Of a stretch of DNA of 64,000 bases, positions 61,440 through 64,000 are shown in pieces. The position numbers were made by a program, and so were the translations under genes. The stretch comes from Carettochelys insculpta. Taxonomy: Eukaryota > Chordata > Testudines > Carettochelyidae. Every line of letters starts with the position of its first letter. Position 1 is the stretch's first letter. The notes beneath the pieces are model-generated. The model saw nothing but the letters and a program-made list of their open reading frames with translations. It was not told where the DNA came from and made no database searches. Location: contig NC_134150.1 in NCBI RefSeq assembly GCF_033958435.1, positions 40,543,501 through 40,607,500 on the forward strand, written 5' to 3'.

Positions 61440-61717
61440 GCATGCATCTGAGACTTGATGGTGCCATTTCCTCTATTTCCCATGTAAACTGGGAAATTGC
61501 ATATATACAACTGCAGTTTTGATAGTCTCTGTCATAGAGCATCTCATGTTCCCTGAGGTGACTTTGGGCACTTATCAACAAACACTATTTTCTACCAACA
61601 CCTTCATCTCCTTGAATGTATGACAGTCTTTGCAGTCCTCCTTAGGTAAGTGCATTTTACACAGAATATGGATTTATAATGTGTCTTATCCTTTCGTGTT
61701 TTTCCTTCTCTTTGTAG

Positions 61718-61885
61718 GTCACCTGTTCTATAAATTTGGAATTACAGAGTCTGACTGGTACCGGATCAAGCAGAGCATAGATTCCAAATGCCGGACGGCT
61801 TGGCGGCGAAAACAACGAGGCCAGAGTCTTGCAGTGAAAAGCTTTTCCAGGCGAACGCCTTCCTCTTCATCCTATAGTGGCTCAG
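61718..61885 (+). CDS. BANP: BANP internal exon D (second half of BEN domain and basic tail)
   Basis: This 168-nt exon begins GT, completing the Cys codon started in exon C (T|GT). It encodes HLFYKFGITESDWYRIKQS, then a lysine/arginine-rich segment (DSKCRTAWRRKQRGQ) and SLAVKSFSRRTPSSSSYSGS, and ends with the first G of a split codon. The acceptor is TTTGTAG ending at 61717 and the donor is GTAAAA at 61886. The ITESDWYRI helix and the following basic residues complete the BEN domain; the basic run is the expected DNA-contacting part and may act as a nuclear localisation signal. The next exon (glutamine/proline-rich activation tail in BANP) was not found before the window ends. The exon is symmetric (phase 1/1). 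Confidence 0.97.
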
Positions 61886-62145
61886 GTAAAAGAAAAACGG
61901 GAGAAATGGACATTTACCATACAAATTTGATTTGTTTTTCAAAATATTTGAAAATAAAATTAGTTCCTGTCAATTTACATTTACAACAGTCTCGCATGTA
62001 GATGCTAGAAATTGCAGTACCTTTATGTATCTAATAAGGCACAATATATACTTGACTATAAACTGAGGAAGAAATAACATTTCATATCATTTTGGGAAAA
62101 GTCTGTGATTTGTCACAACTTTTCTTGCAAATGAGATTTAATGTT

Positions 62146-62185
<40 letters not shown>

Positions 62186-63785
62186 TTCTGTCTGAGATGG
62201 AGGAAGGCAAGCCATCCACCAATCAATCAATATATAAGTTCTTGTTTTGAAATGAGAATTGTAACCAGTTTCAGTATGTAAGAAACACAGTGGTTTCAAT
62301 GGATGATATATGTACATCTCAATTCCTTTCTGCAGTAATATTCAAGCTTAACTGCCTCTTCCCCAATCCCAAGCAAAAATTTTTGTGTTTTAAAATACAA
62401 AGTACTTGTATAGTAAAAATTTATGTGCATGTTCATGCCATTAGGTAGTACAGCCCACTATGTGATAACCAGGCTGTTAAGCTTTTTCAGTAAAGGGGCT
62501 GCATGTTTATCTGTTATTCACATTCACAAGAATGAAAGAAAACATGAATCTTGTTCAAAAGTCTTTTTCACAGTATATTCATTCAGTTTATTCAGACATA
62601 CATAATTTTATTCCCAAAATATTCACCAGCCACCCTAAAAAATCTAATAGGAACTTCTGTTTCTACATAGATATAGGAATGAAAATAATAAAATGAAAAA
62701 TGTTGACCAAGGAAATAGTCTCATGGGGCATTTTTGGCTCGTGCTTATATTAAAAGCAGTATTGTGGGATGTTTGTTCATCATATATTCAAAGCAGTATT
62801 TTGGAGCTGAGCCCAAAGGAGAGGAAGTAAGTTTATTTGCCTCCATGAAGATTTTGGTTGCATGTTAACACTAACCGCTATATCTTATGCAAAGAATGTT
62901 AAAATATGCTTTCAGTGGAAAGTTTTATATACTGAAACTGGAAATAATTTCCAGAATTCTCAGCTTAAAACAAATAATCAGCATAATGATTGCCATAAGA
63001 TATTTTTATTGATGGTTTTTTTTGAAGCTCTCTTTGTAATCTGTTTTCTTTATACAAAATGTCATAAATGTGGACTTTATAGCCAGATTAACATATATGT
63101 ACTGATGGGTGTTGGCATTCATTATGAAAAGTTATTTATCATTGAACCTGCTGGTTGAAAAAAGGATCAAGAGTGAGATATAAAGCCCAGAGATGCGAGC
63201 TCACAGCAGTTTGTCCTTTGAAGGCCACTATATTAACAAGAAGCAGTCTTTATCTAAACAAAACACTGCTCACTCACTCTCTCTGTTACAGTCTTTAAAG
63301 ATATCTTTTTGTCCTGAATGTGATAAAGTGCTGTTGACATGCCTGCACATTTAGCTTTAGGGGCAATAAGCTTCTCTTTGCTTGTGATGGGATACAGACT
63401 GTAATGGTAACCTCCAGCTTTGATAATTTTGGATGAACCATTCCATGGGCATCGTTTCTGTGTCTTTAACATTTTCCTTGGAGCATGATTGGTCCCATTT
63501 CCTGGGAGCATTCAGAGTAAACACATGAATCTACCAGGCACTTTCACATCAAGCAATTATGTGAACCAAAGTGTTAAAAAGCATCAAATTCTAGTTGGGC
63601 TTTGCTGCTGCTCAGAAAAAAAAATGTGTGGCATTTAGAGAACAGGTGGGAACCATGGTATTTCATCTGAAGCTTCCCCAGCAGTGATTTGAAAACAGTG
63701 GGAGATACAGAAAGAGAGCAGGGAGAAAGGGATAAGCAACAGGCTGAAAGTGTAGGGAAAATGAACAGGCTAAAGATTACAAAAC
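61886..63785. other. BANP intron after exon D
   Basis: It starts with the GTAAAA donor. The next BANP exon (glutamine/proline-rich tail) was searched for by eye and not found. Apart from the GT microsatellite at 62148, nothing is recognised. Confidence 0.55.
62148..62183 (+). repeat. (GT)n microsatellite
   Basis: 36-base uninterrupted GT run 260 bp downstream of exon D. Confidence 0.95.
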
Positions 63786-63925
63786 AGCAGCAATGTAGCA
63801 CTTTAAAGACTAACAAAATGATTTATTTGGTGATGAGCTTTCGTGGGACAGACCCACTTCATCAGATCAATCTTATTTCCAATACGGACTGACATTATAA
63901 GTACAGAGGAGCAAAAAAAAAAAAT
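63786..63925 (+). repeat. Short dispersed repeat (copy 4, single orientation)
   Basis: GCAGCAATGTAGCACTTTAA, AGACTAACAAAATGATTTAT, then GGTGATGAGCTTTCGTGGGA and CAGACCCACTTCATCAGATC, the longest and clearest text of this family here. Unlike the other three copies, no reverse-complement arm follows. An A-rich tract at 63910-63925 may be its tail. Confidence 0.65.
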
Positions 63926-64000
63926 TGCAATAAAAACTGACAAATCAAATACATACGAGGGGGATGAGGGTTGGGGAATGTTAATTGTCCTGATAATTAC

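Larger units (their letters stand above)
12704..61885 (+). other. BANP: BANP gene, partial span (four internal exons and three introns)
   Basis: Four exons on the plus strand encode consecutive parts of BANP/SMAR1, a nuclear BEN-domain protein. It is known to bind matrix-attachment regions and an unmethylated CGCG-containing promoter motif, and to regulate chromatin and cell-cycle genes. The assignment rests on the order of recognisable peptides: VVPQTTVILNNDRQN, then AVPGRRQNTIVVKVPG, then DYPNGTWLGDENNPEMRVRC, then HLFYKFGITESDWYRIKQS. Intron phases are 2, 1 and 1 and all junction codons rejoin in frame. The 5' exons and the C-terminal glutamine-rich exons were not found and presumably lie outside the window. 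The span given covers only the recognised exons. Confidence 0.95.

Noticed and set aside
1..64000. CRISPR arrays, bacterial operons or prophage
   Set aside because: No regular spaced direct repeats or prokaryotic gene organisation; the tandem arrays are degenerate minisatellites without spacers.

Overview
This window is vertebrate nuclear DNA, most likely from a cryptodiran turtle. It holds four internal exons of one plus-strand gene, separated by very long, AT-rich, transposon-filled introns. The gene is BANP (BTG3-associated nuclear protein, also called SMAR1), a nuclear BEN-domain DNA-binding protein. The turtle assignment rests on the repeats: a tRNA-derived SINE with a CR1-like tail that matches the cryptodiran Pol III SINE, CR1 LINE fragments in both orientations, and many PIF/Harbinger-type miniature elements starting near GGCTRTGTCTACACTAGC. 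It is an inference from remembered repeat families, not from a database search.

Gene layout. Exon A is 12704-12826, exon B 15601-15776, exon C 40267-40506 and exon D 61718-61885. Each has a consensus acceptor and a GT donor, and the split codons rejoin exactly: AA|T, G|AG and T|GT. The introns between them are about 2.8, 24.5 and 21.2 kb. Exon A starts inside a codon and exon D ends inside one, so the 5' exons (start codon, coiled coil) and the 3' exons (glutamine-rich tail) are not identified here. Exons C and D together encode the BEN domain. No other protein-coding host gene was recognised, and nothing resembles a CRISPR array, operon, rRNA or functional tRNA.

Repeats by region. 1-12.7 kb: inverted pairs of a short dispersed repeat, a small Harbinger-type MITE, a GC-rich block, and two CR1 fragments in opposite orientation. 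13.7-15.3 kb: a nested structure in which a mariner-like element filled with a GC-rich minisatellite sits inside an older inverted-repeat element. 20-24 kb: the turtle SINE, an interrupted antisense CR1, and a long palindromic Harbinger MITE. 27.9-29.6 kb: an internally deleted Harbinger transposon that keeps remnants of both its transposase and its Myb/SANT-like gene. 30.4-31.0 kb: a second GC-rich minisatellite. 35-56 kb: more Harbinger elements, each with 3-bp target duplications, a mariner/Tigger-type MITE and hAT-like segments. 59-60 kb: an antisense RTE-like LINE fragment. 61.1 kb: a possible hAT-like element close to exon D.

The most unusual signal is the set of long near-perfect palindromes. 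Two copies of one family lie in the two introns on either side of BEN exon C and could affect RNA folding or splicing. The long open reading frames in the GC-rich blocks are by-products of repeats, not genes.
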